A stretch of DNA of 64,000 bases from Bacillus cabrialesii (GCF_004124315.2 NZ_CP096889.1:3269001-3333000), one strand, 5' to 3'. Shown: positions 1-10,926, counted from the first letter of the stretch. Notes: generated by a model not told the origin, from the letters alone. Numbers and translations are program-made.

Positions 1-988
1 TCGCACCCGCATCCTGATGCTGGCCTTTACCCGCAAGAGCGATGGAAAGCGTCATACCGCGCGCGCCTTCGCCTTTTAGGATACAAGCCGGATATTTCAT
101 TGTCAGTTTAGAACCGATGTTACCGTCGATCCATTCCATTGTTGCGTTTTCTTCACAGATCGTACGCTTCGTTACAAGGTTGTAAACGTTGTTTGCCCAG
201 TTTTGGATCGTTGTATAACGGCAGTAGCCGCCTTTTTTCACGATGATCTCAACAACCGCACTGTGAAGTGAGTTTGTTGTGTAAACAGGCGCAGTACAGC
301 CTTCAACATAATGAACGCTTGCTTCTTCGTCAACGATGATCAGCGTACGTTCGAACTGCCCCATGTTTTCAGAGTTGATTCGGAAGTAAGCTTGAAGCGG
401 TGTTTCAACCTTTACGCCTTTAGGCACGTAAATGAAAGATCCACCGGACCAAACAGCTGAGTTAAGCGCCGCAAACTTGTTGTCAGTCGGCGGGATCACT
501 TTTGCCCAGTGCTCACGGAAAATATCTTCGTTCTCTTTCAGCGCGCTGTCAGTGTCTTTAAAGACGATGCCTTGCGCTTCAAGATCTTCTTTCATGTTGT
601 GGTATACAACCTCAGATTCGTACTGAGCAGAAACACCCGCAAGGTATTTTTGTTCAGCTTCTGGAATACCGAGCTTGTCAAAAGTTTGCTTAATTTCTTC
701 AGGAACTTCATCCCAAGAACGCTCTGAACGCTCAGACGGTTTTACATAGTACGTAATTTCGTCAAAGTTCAGTGAGTTTAAATCTCCGCCCCATTGAGGC
801 ATCGGCATGTTGTAGAAATGCTCAAGTGATTTCAAGCGGAAATCAAGCATCCATTGAGGCTCTTCTTTCATGCGAGAAATTTCTTCTACGATTTCTTTTG
901 TCAATCCGCGCTCTGAACGGAAAATGGAAACGTCTTTGTCGTGAAAACCATACTTGTATTCACCAATATCAGGCATTTTTTTAGCCAT
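1..988 (-). CDS. sufB: SufB, Fe-S cluster assembly scaffold (partial, N-terminal 329 residues)
   Basis: SufB is the scaffold subunit of the SufBCD complex that builds iron-sulfur clusters in the cytosol. The frame opens with [15 protein letters not shown] and runs off the window edge, so roughly the first 329 of about 465 residues are present; the missing C-terminus should hold the conserved cysteines and histidine. It contains the family blocks [18 protein letters not shown] and [13 protein letters not shown]. The ATG at 988 follows a GGATTGGAG ribosome site. It is the last gene of sufC-sufD-sufS-sufU-sufB, 20 bp after sufU. Paralogous to SufD upstream. Confidence 0.97.
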   Translation of the reverse strand, partial: MAKKMPDIGEYKYGFHDKDVSIFRSERGLTKEIVEEISRMKEEPQWMLDFRLKSLEHFYNMPMPQWGGDLNSLNFDEITYYVKPSERSERSWDEVPEEIKQTFDKLGIPEAEQKYLAGVSAQYESEVVYHNMKEDLEAQGIVFKDTDSALKENEDIFREHWAKVIPPTDNKFAALNSAVWSGGSFIYVPKGVKVETPLQAYFRINSENMGQFERTLIIVDEEASVHYVEGCTAPVYTTNSLHSAVVEIIVKKGGYCRYTTIQNWANNVYNLVTKRTICEENATMEWIDGNIGSKLTMKYPACILKGEGARGMTLSIALAGKGQHQDAGA

Positions 989-1008
989 CCATTTTCACTC
1001 CAATCCTT

Positions 1009-3975
<2,967 letters not shown>

Positions 3976-3992
3976 ATTAATCCCCCTAACGC

Positions 3993-4778
3993 TTACGCTT
4001 CTTGGCCTACAGTTTCGTCTTCAATGCCAAGTTCTTGTTTGATCCAGTCATAACCTTCTGCTTCTAGACGCTGTGCAAGCTCTGCACCGCCGGATTTGAC
4101 AACGCGTCCTTGCATCATAACGTGAACAACATCCGGAGTGATGTAGTTTAACAAGCGCTGATAGTGAGTGATCATCAGGCAGCCGAAGTTTTCGCTGCGC
4201 ATTTTGTTGATCCCTTTAGATACAACTTTCAGAGCATCAATATCAAGACCTGAGTCGATTTCATCAAGGATGGCGATTTTTGGTTCAATCATCATTAATT
4301 GAAGGATTTCGTTGCGTTTTTTCTCCCCGCCTGAGAAGCCTTCGTTAAGGTAGCGCTGAGCCATTTCAGGGTCCATTTCAAGGAACTCCATGTTTTCGTC
4401 CATTTTGCGGATGAATTTCATAAGAGAAATTTCATCGCCTTCTTCTCTGCGCGCGTTGATTGCCGAACGAAGGAAGTCGGCATTTGTCACGCCGCTGATT
4501 TCACTTGGGTACTGCATCGCAAGGAATAAGCCCGCCTGCGCACGCTCGTCCACTTCCATCTCCAGTACATCTTTGCCGTCAAGCGTGATGCTGCCTTTTG
4601 TTACTTCATATTTAGGATGCCCCATAATAGCAGCTGACAGAGTGGATTTACCAGTTCCGTTCGGTCCCATTACTGCGTGGAACTCTCCGCCTTTTATTTC
4701 AAGGTTTACACCCTTTAAGATCTCTTTCCCTTCGATTTCAACGTGAAGATCTTTGATCGTTAATGTTGAAGCAGCCAT
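3993..4778 (-). CDS. sufC: SufC, Fe-S assembly ABC-type ATPase
   Basis: SufC (261 residues from ATG at 4778, MAASTLTIKDLHVEI) is the soluble ABC ATPase that drives conformational change of SufB/SufD. Walker A is GPNGTGKST (about residue 37), the signature is FSGGEKKRNE, and Walker B reads PKIAILDEIDSGLDIDAL with the SufC-typical DEIDSGLD. The start is chosen because GGAGGTATAGAT precedes it; the open frame extends to 4814 but through promoter-proximal leader. It is the first gene of the suf operon, with a sigma-A promoter just upstream. Confidence 0.97.
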   Translation of the reverse strand: MAASTLTIKDLHVEIEGKEILKGVNLEIKGGEFHAVMGPNGTGKSTLSAAIMGHPKYEVTKGSITLDGKDVLEMEVDERAQAGLFLAMQYPSEISGVTNADFLRSAINARREEGDEISLMKFIRKMDENMEFLEMDPEMAQRYLNEGFSGGEKKRNEILQLMMIEPKIAILDEIDSGLDIDALKVVSKGINKMRSENFGCLMITHYQRLLNYITPDVVHVMMQGRVVKSGGAELAQRLEAEGYDWIKQELGIEDETVGQEA

Positions 4779-4803
4779 ATCTATACCTCCAAAATATATA
4801 ATC

Positions 4804-4824
4804 ATTATTCTCAAATTATTCTCA
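4804..4824 (-). promoter_or_regulatory. Tandem TGAGAATAAT repeats in the suf leader (possible regulator site)
   Basis: On the minus strand two exact copies of TGAGAATAAT follow each other with an 11-bp period, directly downstream of the suf -10 box and before the sufC ribosome site. Each resembles the first half of a Bacillus Fur box (TGATAAT) at six of seven positions, but the opposite half-site is poor. What binds here, if anything, is inference. Confidence 0.35.
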
Positions 4825-4829
4825 TTCTA

Positions 4830-4858
4830 ATTTTATAACAAATGAAAAGTAAATACAA
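4830..4858 (-). promoter_or_regulatory. Sigma-A-type promoter of the suf operon
   Basis: Minus-strand -35 TTGTAT (4853-4858) and -10 TAAAAT (4830-4835) are separated by 17 bp. A transcript would start about 45 bases before the sufC ATG. Confidence 0.6.
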
Positions 4859-4928
4859 CTTTTTATCGTGCCTTACACATTCCTCAAGTTTAACAAAGAT
4901 CAGCACTTTATTAAAGCGATTGAAAAAG

Positions 4929-4954
4929 AAAAAGAGTGGATTCCCACCCTTTTT
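4929..4954 (-). terminator. Rho-independent terminator of the small gene at 4971-5156
   Basis: On the minus strand an 11-bp stem (AAAAAGGGTGG / CCACTCTTTTT, with one G-U pair) closes a GAAT loop and is followed by CTTTTTC. Read on the plus strand the G-U pair becomes an A-C mismatch, so the hairpin favours minus-strand transcription. It starts 17 bases after the TGA of the small ORF. Confidence 0.7.
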
Positions 4955-4970
4955 TAAAAGATTGATTTTC

Positions 4971-5156
4971 TCAATAAGCTCCCGCAGAAATCCGCTTGCT
5001 TTTTTCATAATCAAGCTCTCTCTGCCGCTCTACTTTCAGCCTTGTTTCCAGCCGGCGTCCGTACTCCTCGTATCCAATTCCGTGAGACAGCTGCATCGCT
5101 TTTTCCATTTCTGACGTATAATCGAGGTTCAGTCTGTCCTGGCTGCTGCAAATAAT
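4971..5156 (-). CDS. Small basic/acidic helical protein of unknown function, possible ATT start (or frameshifted remnant)
   Basis: I do not recognise this gene. The minus-strand frame ends in MEKAMQLSHGIGYEEYGR followed by an arginine/glutamate-rich helix and SAGAY before TGA at 4971. Codon use looks native. A ribosome site AAGGGA (5164-5169) sits 7 bases before ATT at 5156 (61 residues from there), but the frame has no ATG, GTG or TTG until the internal ATG at 5108 (45 residues), which lacks a ribosome site. A promoter lies at 5185-5214 and a terminator at 4929-4954. Alternatives are a non-canonical ATT start, as in infC, or a lost start through a one-base frameshift, since another frame opens with ATG at 5172 (MKGLIHYLQQPGQ) and runs alongside. 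Confidence 0.5.
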   Translation of the reverse strand: MICSSQDRLNLDYTSEMEKAMQLSHGIGYEEYGRRLETRLKVERQRELDYEKSKRISAGAY

Positions 5157-5184
5157 GAATCAATCCCTTCATATATTTGCTTCT

Positions 5185-5214
5185 ATTGTATCAGCGCTGT
5201 GATGGATGCCGCAA
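5185..5214 (-). promoter_or_regulatory. Promoter of the small gene at 4971-5156
   Basis: Minus-strand -35 TTGCGG (5209-5214), 18-bp spacer, -10 TACAAT (5185-5190). The predicted start point is about 20 bases before the AAGGGA-spaced ATT codon and only about 6 bases before the competing ATG at 5172. Confidence 0.5.
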
Positions 5215-5300
5215 AAAGGATATGGCTTGAAATAGCGGCAGTTGAGACGAAAGTATCCTTTCAGATCAAATGAGAATGGTTTTTCGGAAGAATCCTTCTC

Positions 5301-5678
5301 TTAATGCGTGGTGTTTCCAAATTCCTCTATGCACTGCTGGACGACTGTCACGCCCTGACTGAGAGCAGCGCCGCCTCCGAATGCCGCTGCCACACTGACG
5401 GCTTCGAGAATGTTTTCTTCTGTCGCTCCCTCATCAAGACAGCCTTTTGTATGATAGATCATGCAATATTCATCTTGGGCATTGATGGCGATTCCGAGCG
5501 CGATCAGCTGTTTTTCTCTTTCAGTCAGAGAGTTGCCGGCAAAGCATTGTTCAGTAAACTCGTTAAACTTTCTTCCCATCAGCGGCATCTTTTGTTCAAA
5601 TGTGCCTAAACCTAATTTATACTGTTTTAGCGCGTCCTGCATGCTTCCTCTGTCTTGATTCAAAGAAAATCCCTCCAT
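5301..5678 (-). CDS. yurZ: YurZ, carboxymuconolactone decarboxylase / AhpD-like protein
   Basis: A 125-residue protein of the CMD/AhpD-like fold. It shows the family core [18 protein letters not shown], then a C-x3-H-x3-C cluster in [16 protein letters not shown] and the helix [20 protein letters not shown]-family members with such cysteines often have peroxidase or thiol-disulfide activity, but the substrate here is unknown. Stands alone on the minus strand, upstream of the small gene at 4971-5156 and downstream of the metQ terminator. Confidence 0.88.
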   Translation of the reverse strand: MEGFSLNQDRGSMQDALKQYKLGLGTFEQKMPLMGRKFNEFTEQCFAGNSLTEREKQLIALGIAINAQDEYCMIYHTKGCLDEGATEENILEAVSVAAAFGGGAALSQGVTVVQQCIEEFGNTTH

Positions 5679-5733
5679 CTGTTTAACATTCCTTTTTATT
5701 ATGAACAGCTTTTAGGAAAATACCCGAAAAAAA

Positions 5734-5754
5734 CCCCGGATTTCTCATCCGGGG
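5734..5754 (-). terminator. Terminator of the metNPQ operon
   Basis: CCCCGGAT / ATCCGGGG stem with a 5-base loop, followed on the minus strand by TTTTTTT. It lies 9 bp after the metQ stop. Confidence 0.9.
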
Positions 5755-5762
5755 TTTCAGTC

Positions 5763-6587
5763 TTATTCAGATACAGGAAGCACAGCTCCGTCGTATTTTT
5801 TCTCGATGAAGTCTTTGATCTTTTTAGAGTGAAGAACTTCCATTAGCGCTTTGACTTTTGCAGATTCCTCTTCGCCTTTTCTCACTGCGACGATGTTAGC
5901 GTATGGGTTGTTTTTCGTTGATTCTACTTCAATCGCGTCTTTTTTAGGATTTAATTTATTTTGGATCGCATAGTTCACATTGATGAAGGCCGCGTCTCCT
6001 TCTTTGTTTTCATATGCTTTTGCCGTTAATTCTGGCGCTACTTTTTTGAATTCAAGGTTTTTCGGGTTTTTCTTAATGTCTTTCAATGTTGCGTCAACTG
6101 TTTCCACTTTAGAATCAAGTGTGATTAATCCTGCATTTTCAAGCATTGCAAGCATACGGCCTTGTTCAGCGACGTTGTTTGTCAGGATAATTGTCGCACC
6201 GTTTGGAAGGTCTTTTAGCGATTTGTATTTTTTAGAGTAAATACCGAATGGCTCTAAGTGAACAGCGCCGGCATTCACAAGTTTGTAATCAGTGTTTTCT
6301 TTCATTTCTTGCTCAAGGTAAGGAATGTGCTGGAAGTAGTTCGCATCCACTTCTTTATCAGCTAAAGCTTTGTTGTACATCTTGTAATCACTAAGCACTT
6401 TCACTTTCAGCGTGTAGCCTTTTTCTTTCAACAATGGTTCAGCTTCTTTTAAAATTTCCGCATGCGGTGTTTTTGTCGCAGCAACGACAATTTCTTTCTT
6501 GCCGGATTCTGCGCCTTTATTCGAACCGCAGGCAGCCAAAACTCCTGCAAATACAAGCAGTAATGCACCCAAAAATAGCTTTTTCAA
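5763..6587 (-). CDS. metQ: MetQ, methionine-binding lipoprotein
   Basis: MetQ (274 residues) is the extracytoplasmic solute-binding lipoprotein that captures methionine and methionine sulfoxide for MetN-MetP. The signal peptide MKKLFLGALLLVFAGVLAAC ends in a lipobox with the lipidated cysteine at about residue 20. The NlpA/MetQ fold shows in HAEILKEAEPLLKEKGY and the block LNPKKDAIEVESTKNNPYAN. The start is TTG at 6587, with GGGAGG seven bases upstream; no ATG lies nearby in frame. It follows metP by 13 bp and the operon ends at the hairpin after it. Confidence 0.96.
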   Translation of the reverse strand: MKKLFLGALLLVFAGVLAACGSNKGAESGKKEIVVAATKTPHAEILKEAEPLLKEKGYTLKVKVLSDYKMYNKALADKEVDANYFQHIPYLEQEMKENTDYKLVNAGAVHLEPFGIYSKKYKSLKDLPNGATIILTNNVAEQGRMLAMLENAGLITLDSKVETVDATLKDIKKNPKNLEFKKVAPELTAKAYENKEGDAAFINVNYAIQNKLNPKKDAIEVESTKNNPYANIVAVRKGEEESAKVKALMEVLHSKKIKDFIEKKYDGAVLPVSE

Positions 6588-6600
6588 TGTAAATCCTCCC

Positions 6601-7269
6601 TTATCGTTTATCTATAATATTTGTTATTAAATCACCGATGATTTGAATAATAAATACGATGATTAAAATAAACACAGTAGCAACGAAGGTAACATCAGCA
6701 TTATTAGACTGATATCCTTCTACGTACGCAAGGTTTCCAAGGCCGCCTGAACCGATGGCTCCGGCAATTGCCGTTGAGCCGATCAAAGCGATGGCTGTAA
6801 CCGTGATGCCAGAAATAAGAGCTGGCATAGACTCCGGAAGCAGCACTTTGAAAATAATCGTAGATGTTTTGGCACCCATTGATTTAGCAGCTTCAATAAC
6901 ACCTTTATCCACCTCGCGAAGCGCAATTTCAGCCAGCCGCGCGTAAAACGGTGCAGAGCCGATCACAAGCGCCGGCAATGCGGCGTTTGGCCCTAAGATC
7001 GTGCCGACTAAGAACTTCGTGAAACCTAACAATAAAATAATTAAAATGAGGAATGGAATCGATCTGAATATGTTGACAACGGCCGCAATCACAGAGTTGA
7101 CCGCTTTATTCTGCCAGAGACTTCCTTTGCTTGTCAGAAAGAGCAGCAAGCCGAGGATCACCCCGATGACAAAAGCAAACAGCAATGAGATCAGCGTCAT
7201 ATACAGTGTTTCATATGTCGCGTTCCACAATTCAGTTAAATCAACATTCGGGAAGTATTTTTCAAACAT
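6601..7269 (-). CDS. metP: MetP (MetI-type) methionine ABC permease
   Basis: MetP (222 residues) is the membrane channel of the methionine importer. It has five to six hydrophobic segments and the EAA loop that contacts MetN, seen as EAAKSMGAKTSTIIFKVLLPES. The family tail GGLGNLAYVEGYQ is present. The ATG at 7269 overlaps the metN stop (8 bp) and is preceded by GGAGGTGATC within metN, so translation is probably coupled. Confidence 0.96.
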   Translation of the reverse strand: MFEKYFPNVDLTELWNATYETLYMTLISLLFAFVIGVILGLLLFLTSKGSLWQNKAVNSVIAAVVNIFRSIPFLILIILLLGFTKFLVGTILGPNAALPALVIGSAPFYARLAEIALREVDKGVIEAAKSMGAKTSTIIFKVLLPESMPALISGITVTAIALIGSTAIAGAIGSGGLGNLAYVEGYQSNNADVTFVATVFILIIVFIIQIIGDLITNIIDKR

Positions 7270-8287
7270 TCGTGATCACCTCCGCTTTTACCTGATTGTC
7301 ATTAATGAACCGGATCACGTTTTGCACTTCTTCCTCGTCTCCGTCAATGTGGATGAACAGTGAACCGTAAGCTCCATCCTTCGTCTGAGAGATTTTCCCT
7401 TGCAGAATATTGACGCTGACATTAAAGTTTCTGATCATTTCTGTAATCAAAGGCTGTTCAGCCGAATCACCGACAAATGTGAGTTGAACCGTTTTTCCTG
7501 ATGCTGTTTCATCAAGAAGATGCTGAAGCGTTTCTATCGTTTCTTCCGGCTCCGTCACCTGCTGAACAAATCGTTTTGTCATGTCTTCCTTCGGATTTTT
7601 GAAGACGTCGAGAACTTCGCCTTCTTCTACAACCCTTCCGTTTTCCATGACGGCGACTCTGTTGCAGATTTTGCGGATGACATGCATTTCGTGCGTGATC
7701 AGCACAATCGTCAAACCGAGTCTTTCATTAATATCGGACAATAAATCCAAAATTGAATCTGTCGTTTGCGGATCTAATGCTGATGTCGCTTCATCACAAA
7801 GGAGAACCTTCGGATTGTTTGCGAGCGCTCTTGCGATTCCGACACGCTGCTTTTGCCCGCCGCTCAGCTGAGACGGATAAGATTTTTCTTTTCCTTCTAA
7901 ACCCACCAGTTTAATCAGTTCATTAGCGCGCTTGATCCGCTCGCTCTTTTTGACCCCGGCAATTTCTAAAGGAAACATGATATTATCTCTGACGGTCCGC
8001 GACCAAAGCAAGTTGAAATGCTGGAAAATCATGCTGATTTCATGGCGTGCTTTTCTTAAACCGCGTCCGTTTACTTCATTAATTTTAGTTCCCGCCACTT
8101 CCACAGTTCCTGAGGTTGGTTTCTCAAGACCGTTCAGCAGACGGATTAAGGAACTTTTTCCAGCTCCGCTATATCCTATAATTCCAAAAATCTCACCTTT
8201 TTTAATGGAAAGCGAGACATTTTGGACAGCATTGACATCTCCATGTTTCGACTTGTAAACCTTTGAAACATCTTGAAGATTGATCAA
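7262..8287 (-). CDS. metN: MetN, methionine import ATPase
   Basis: MetN (341 residues) powers methionine uptake. Walker A GYSGAGKSS, signature LSGGQKQRVGIARAL, Walker B VLLCDEATSALD and the H-loop TIVLITHEMHV are all present. The last 100 residues form the ACT-like NIL domain (VQLTFVGDSAEQPLITEM) that binds methionine and inhibits transport in E. coli MetN. The start is TTG at 8287 with AGGTGA upstream; the open frame continues to 8308 without a better site. First gene of the operon, directly behind the SAM riboswitch. Confidence 0.95.
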   Translation of the reverse strand: MINLQDVSKVYKSKHGDVNAVQNVSLSIKKGEIFGIIGYSGAGKSSLIRLLNGLEKPTSGTVEVAGTKINEVNGRGLRKARHEISMIFQHFNLLWSRTVRDNIMFPLEIAGVKKSERIKRANELIKLVGLEGKEKSYPSQLSGGQKQRVGIARALANNPKVLLCDEATSALDPQTTDSILDLLSDINERLGLTIVLITHEMHVIRKICNRVAVMENGRVVEEGEVLDVFKNPKEDMTKRFVQQVTEPEETIETLQHLLDETASGKTVQLTFVGDSAEQPLITEMIRNFNVSVNILQGKISQTKDGAYGSLFIHIDGDEEEVQNVIRFINDNQVKAEVITNV

Positions 8288-8346
8288 AGCAATCACCTGC
8301 CTTAACACTATTCTAAGAAATCTTCCGGGTTATTCTGCAAAAGAAA

Positions 8347-8378
8347 AGCCTTTCTGCACATGTGAGCAGAAAGGCTTA
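8347..8378 (-). terminator. Riboswitch-controlled terminator of the metN leader
   Basis: A 12-bp stem, AAGCCTTTCTGC and its complement with an 8-base loop, followed on the minus strand by a T-rich tract. This is the expression-platform terminator that forms when SAM is bound. Confidence 0.9.
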
Positions 8379-8391
8379 TATAAAACGCCTT

Positions 8392-8500
8392 TCTCTCATC
8401 TTTCAAAGCTGAACGCTTCGTGTGAATTGGCACCATTTCAACAGCGTTGATGGTTGCCGGGCTTCATAGGGCACTTCCCTCCACCTCTCTTGATAAGAGA
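8392..8500 (-). ncRNA. SAM-I (S-box) riboswitch of metNPQ
   Basis: The minus strand carries the S-box core in order: P1 strand CTCTTATCAAGAGAGG, TGGAGGGA, GCCCTATGAAGCCCGGCAACC, GGTGCCAATTC and the closing GATGAGAG. These are the conserved blocks of the SAM-I class. It is followed by the terminator at 8347-8378 and metN. Methionine sufficiency (high SAM) should end transcription before metN. Confidence 0.96.
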
Positions 8501-8536
8501 AATATATAGTCTTTTTCGTCCGGAAATTCTTAATGT

Positions 8537-8566
8537 AGAATAGCATGGCGAATGATTAAATGTCAA
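8537..8566 (-). promoter_or_regulatory. Sigma-A promoter of metNPQ
   Basis: Minus-strand -35 TTGACA (8561-8566, consensus), 18-bp spacer, -10 TATTCT (8537-8542), about 35 bases before the S-box aptamer. Confidence 0.8.
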
Positions 8567-8613
8567 TAAAATAAATGATGTCAACTTTTACTATTATAAT
8601 AATTTACTATTTT

Positions 8614-8958
8614 TTAATTCTTCAAAATCCTCTGAAAAAATCCGTTCGTCAGCCAGAGAATGGCTTCGAGTTTTAAAAGGGCTCTGAATGACCCCTTCAC
8701 TTTAAGGCTTCCGCTCTGAATCAGGTGCTGAAGGGAAATGTCTCCGTGCAATAAATGAATGATTTCCGCTTGGTTTCCGTAAAAGGTCAGGTTGGACGTT
8801 TGGGGCGGAGAAATTTTTTTCATTTCTCCCTGTTCGTTTATTGAGACGGTTAAGGCTTCTGTTTCACCTTGAAAGGTAATGAGCAATGTTGAAGCGTTCA
8901 AAAGGGGCTTTAAAAACAGATGCTGATACTCATCTTCTAAAACTTCCGCTTTCTCCAT
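8614..8958 (-). CDS. yusD: YusD, SCP2-like protein
   Basis: A 114-residue soluble protein. The pattern of beta strands ending in LQHLIQSGSLKVKGSFRALLKLEAI resembles the hydrophobic-ligand pocket of SCP2 (sterol carrier) domains, where a similar GxLKVxG block precedes the last helix. No catalytic motif is visible and the ligand is unknown. Start ATG at 8958 has AGGAGGTTGTAC upstream. It stands between the met riboswitch and the yusE group. Confidence 0.75.
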   Translation of the reverse strand: MEKAEVLEDEYQHLFLKPLLNASTLLITFQGETEALTVSINEQGEMKKISPPQTSNLTFYGNQAEIIHLLHGDISLQHLIQSGSLKVKGSFRALLKLEAILWLTNGFFQRILKN

Positions 8959-9065
8959 ATGTACAACCTCCTATTTGTTGGTCATACATACACATTTCTC
9001 TTTTTGGCGCAAGAACCCCTTTATAAAACGACCGACAATTTCATTGGAATGCGCTGAGAAATATG

Positions 9066-9386
9066 TCATAAATGGGATGCGGAAGATGATTTTTGTTTGA
9101 TCAGCTCATATAAATAAGAAACGGAATGAAACGCATATCCTCTTTCGACCACTTTTCCGCCTTTAAACAGCAGAAAACAAGGAACGCTCTCAATTTGATA
9201 CGCTTTTGCGAATGTCGGAGAGTAATTGACATTGTTTTTATAGAAGGCGACATCAGGCAGCATTTCTTTCACCACTGTCAGCATTTTGCTTGCAAGCTGG
9301 CAGGTGCCGCAAAACGGAGTATATAAATATAGGAGATACACATCATCTGCAATGTGCTCAAGCTCGTGTTCTTGGAGTTCTTTCAT
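9066..9386 (-). CDS. yusE: YusE, thioredoxin-like protein
   Basis: A 106-residue thioredoxin-fold protein. The redox pair lies in YTPFCGTCQLA (CxxC, about residues 30-33), and the cis-proline block reads ESVPCFLLFKGGK. There is no signal peptide, so it should be cytosolic. The start ATG at 9386 follows GAGGTG; the frame is open further upstream only through yusF. One base separates it from the yusF stop, so the two are co-translated. Confidence 0.88.
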   Translation of the reverse strand: MKELQEHELEHIADDVYLLYLYTPFCGTCQLASKMLTVVKEMLPDVAFYKNNVNYSPTFAKAYQIESVPCFLLFKGGKVVERGYAFHSVSYLYELIKQKSSSASHL

Positions 9387-9387
9387 G

Positions 9388-9756
9388 CTATACACCTCGG
9401 GATTTTCTTTCAAGAAAAATTGTATGGACATTCAAATTCGCGCGCAGCAATACAGAGGCGACATGGTGCTTGGGCGCAGCCGCCACTTCCTTATAGGCTC
9501 TGTCGATATGCAGGTGGCAGGCTTCGTTAAATTCACGCTTCAGCTGTTTTCTCAATTTCTCGCCTGATTCATCAGCATCAACTAATATATAGACGTCTTT
9601 ACCGTAAAGCTCGTCAGCCAATTCCTCAAGCTTCAGCTGGCTGATTGTTCCGTTTGTGCAGATAATGCGCACTGGTTCGTTCAGGACGCTTTCGATTTTC
9701 TCTTTATCTGATTTCCCTTCGACAATCATAACTTTTTCCAGCTCATCCATCTTCAT
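9388..9756 (-). CDS. yusF: YusF, small Toprim-domain protein
   Basis: A 122-residue stand-alone Toprim domain. The Toprim metal motif appears as MIVEGKSDKEKIESVL (glutamate) and VYILVDADESGEKLRKQL (DxD), and a distal H/K-rich region closes the protein. Such small Toprim proteins resemble the OLD/primase/RNase M5 catalytic core; the substrate is not known. I start at ATG 9756 (AGGTGA upstream), though the frame is open to 9834. Confidence 0.85.
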   Translation of the reverse strand: MKMDELEKVMIVEGKSDKEKIESVLNEPVRIICTNGTISQLKLEELADELYGKDVYILVDADESGEKLRKQLKREFNEACHLHIDRAYKEVAAAPKHHVASVLLRANLNVHTIFLERKSRGV

Positions 9757-9827
9757 CTTCTTCACCTGCCGCGTCAAATTTGAAACGTTCAGATTGTAAA
9801 AGAAGGCAGTGAAATTCACCGCCAACA

Positions 9828-10064
9828 TTAACACCAGCCGTTTTCATAGTCACAATCCACGTATTTTTCGTCGTTTCCTGAGACCACATCAGCTGTCTTA
9901 TAAAATTTCTCATTTTCAAAGGAATAACCGGACTTAAGCTCATATTCATTCATGCTTGTCATTTGGCCGATCATCTCATTTTCATGATATAACGAGAGCC
10001 GGCCATTTTGAAAGCGGCCTGTCACATCATTGGTGACATCGAGCTTTTGTTTGCTGAAAGCCAT
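9828..10064 (-). CDS. yusG: YusG, small conserved protein of unknown function
   Basis: A 78-residue soluble protein beginning MAFSKQKLDVTNDVTGRF after a strong GGGAGGTGTCC site. It has a beta-rich composition, is acidic (YVDCDYENGWC at the C-terminus) and ends with two cysteines. I recognise it only as B. subtilis YusG. The gcvH-yusG gap of 55 bp has no terminator, so it is probably in the same transcript as gcvH, yusF and yusE. Confidence 0.8.
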   Translation of the reverse strand: MAFSKQKLDVTNDVTGRFQNGRLSLYHENEMIGQMTSMNEYELKSGYSFENEKFYKTADVVSGNDEKYVDCDYENGWC

Positions 10065-10119
10065 ATTGGACACCTCCCATAACGTTAGCGTGTCCAATTG
10101 CCTGTACAGCTATCCTGTT

Positions 10120-10503
10120 TTAGTCTTCTTGTGTCATCTCTTCATATTGCTCTGCTGTCATCAGTTTTTCAATTTCAGAAGCGTCAGACGGCTCAACGAC
10201 GATCATCCATGCTTTTTCGTACGGAGATTCGTTGACAAATTCCGGACTGTCATCTAGATCTTCGTTTATTTCCACAACAGTTCCATTAATCGGTGCATAA
10301 AGTTCAGATACCGTTTTAACGGATTCAACGCTGCCGAATGGCTCGTCCGCTTTGATTTCAGCGCCGACTTCAGGAAGCTCGACAAACACGATGTCGCCTA
10401 GCTCGGACTGGGCAAAATGCGTAATTCCGATTCTGGCTTTTTCTCCTTCAACTTTTACCCACTCGTGTTCTCCTGAGTAACGCAAATCTTTAGGTATGCT
10501 CAA
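10120..10503 (-). CDS. gcvH: GcvH, glycine cleavage system H protein
   Basis: GcvH (127 residues) carries the aminomethyl group on a lipoyl-lysine between the P, T and L proteins. It is also the obligatory entry point for lipoyl assembly in B. subtilis, where LipM/LipL transfer octanoate from GcvH. The lipoylation lysine is in [16 protein letters not shown] (about residue 63). The start is TTG at 10503 behind GGAGGGATTCAA. It stands apart from gcvT-gcvPA-gcvPB, which fits its second role. Confidence 0.96.
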   Translation of the reverse strand: MSIPKDLRYSGEHEWVKVEGEKARIGITHFAQSELGDIVFVELPEVGAEIKADEPFGSVESVKTVSELYAPINGTVVEINEDLDDSPEFVNESPYEKAWMIVVEPSDASEIEKLMTAEQYEEMTQED

Positions 10504-10569
10504 TTGAATCCCTCCATTTTTTACAGCACTATAATAAGAAGATACCACACTTTTCAAAAAAAATTGACA

Positions 10570-10926
10570 TTAAGCCCAGTTTTCTTCAAATTGGTCTTCT
10601 TTAAATCCGACTGTCACTTTTTCGCCGTCTGTTGTAAGCGGGCGTTTGATCAGCATTCCGTCTGAAGCCAGCAGTTCAAGCTGTTCGTCCTCCGACATGT
10701 GGTACAGCTTTTCCTTGAGGTTCAGCTCGCGGTATTTCATGCCGCTCGTGTTGAAAAATTTCTTGAGCTCCAGCCCGCTTTTTTCATAAAGCGCTTTTAA
10801 CTCTTCTTTGCTTGGAGGCTGCTCTGCAATATGTATTTCGTTTATTTCTTTCCCATGCTCCTCAAGCCATTTCTTTGCTTTGCGGCACGTTCCGCATTTA
10901 GGGTACCAGTAAAAAGTTAACGACAT
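10570..10926 (-). CDS. yusI: YusI, ArsC/Spx-family thioredoxin-fold protein
   Basis: A 118-residue member of the ArsC/Spx/YffB family. The N-terminal CxxC is in YPKCGTCRKAKKWL, and the family segment LIKRPLTTDGEKVTVGF follows near the C-terminus. Unlike Spx it lacks an obvious RNA-polymerase-binding glycine context, and whether it reduces arsenate is unknown; family members also act on glutathione conjugates. The start ATG at 10926 is preceded by GGGGGAAGAAG. Confidence 0.85.
   Translation of the reverse strand: MSLTFYWYPKCGTCRKAKKWLEEHGKEINEIHIAEQPPSKEELKALYEKSGLELKKFFNTSGMKYRELNLKEKLYHMSEDEQLELLASDGMLIKRPLTTDGEKVTVGFKEDQFEENWA

Noticed and set aside
5011..5172. Alternative 53-codon minus-strand frame starting ATG 5172
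   Set aside because: The predicted transcript would begin only about 6 bases before the ATG and the C-terminal composition looks like an out-of-frame reading; kept only as a possible frameshift partner of the 4971-5156 gene.
8347..8500. Considering the metN leader as a T-box
   Set aside because: No T-box bulge or specifier loop is present; all S-box core blocks are.
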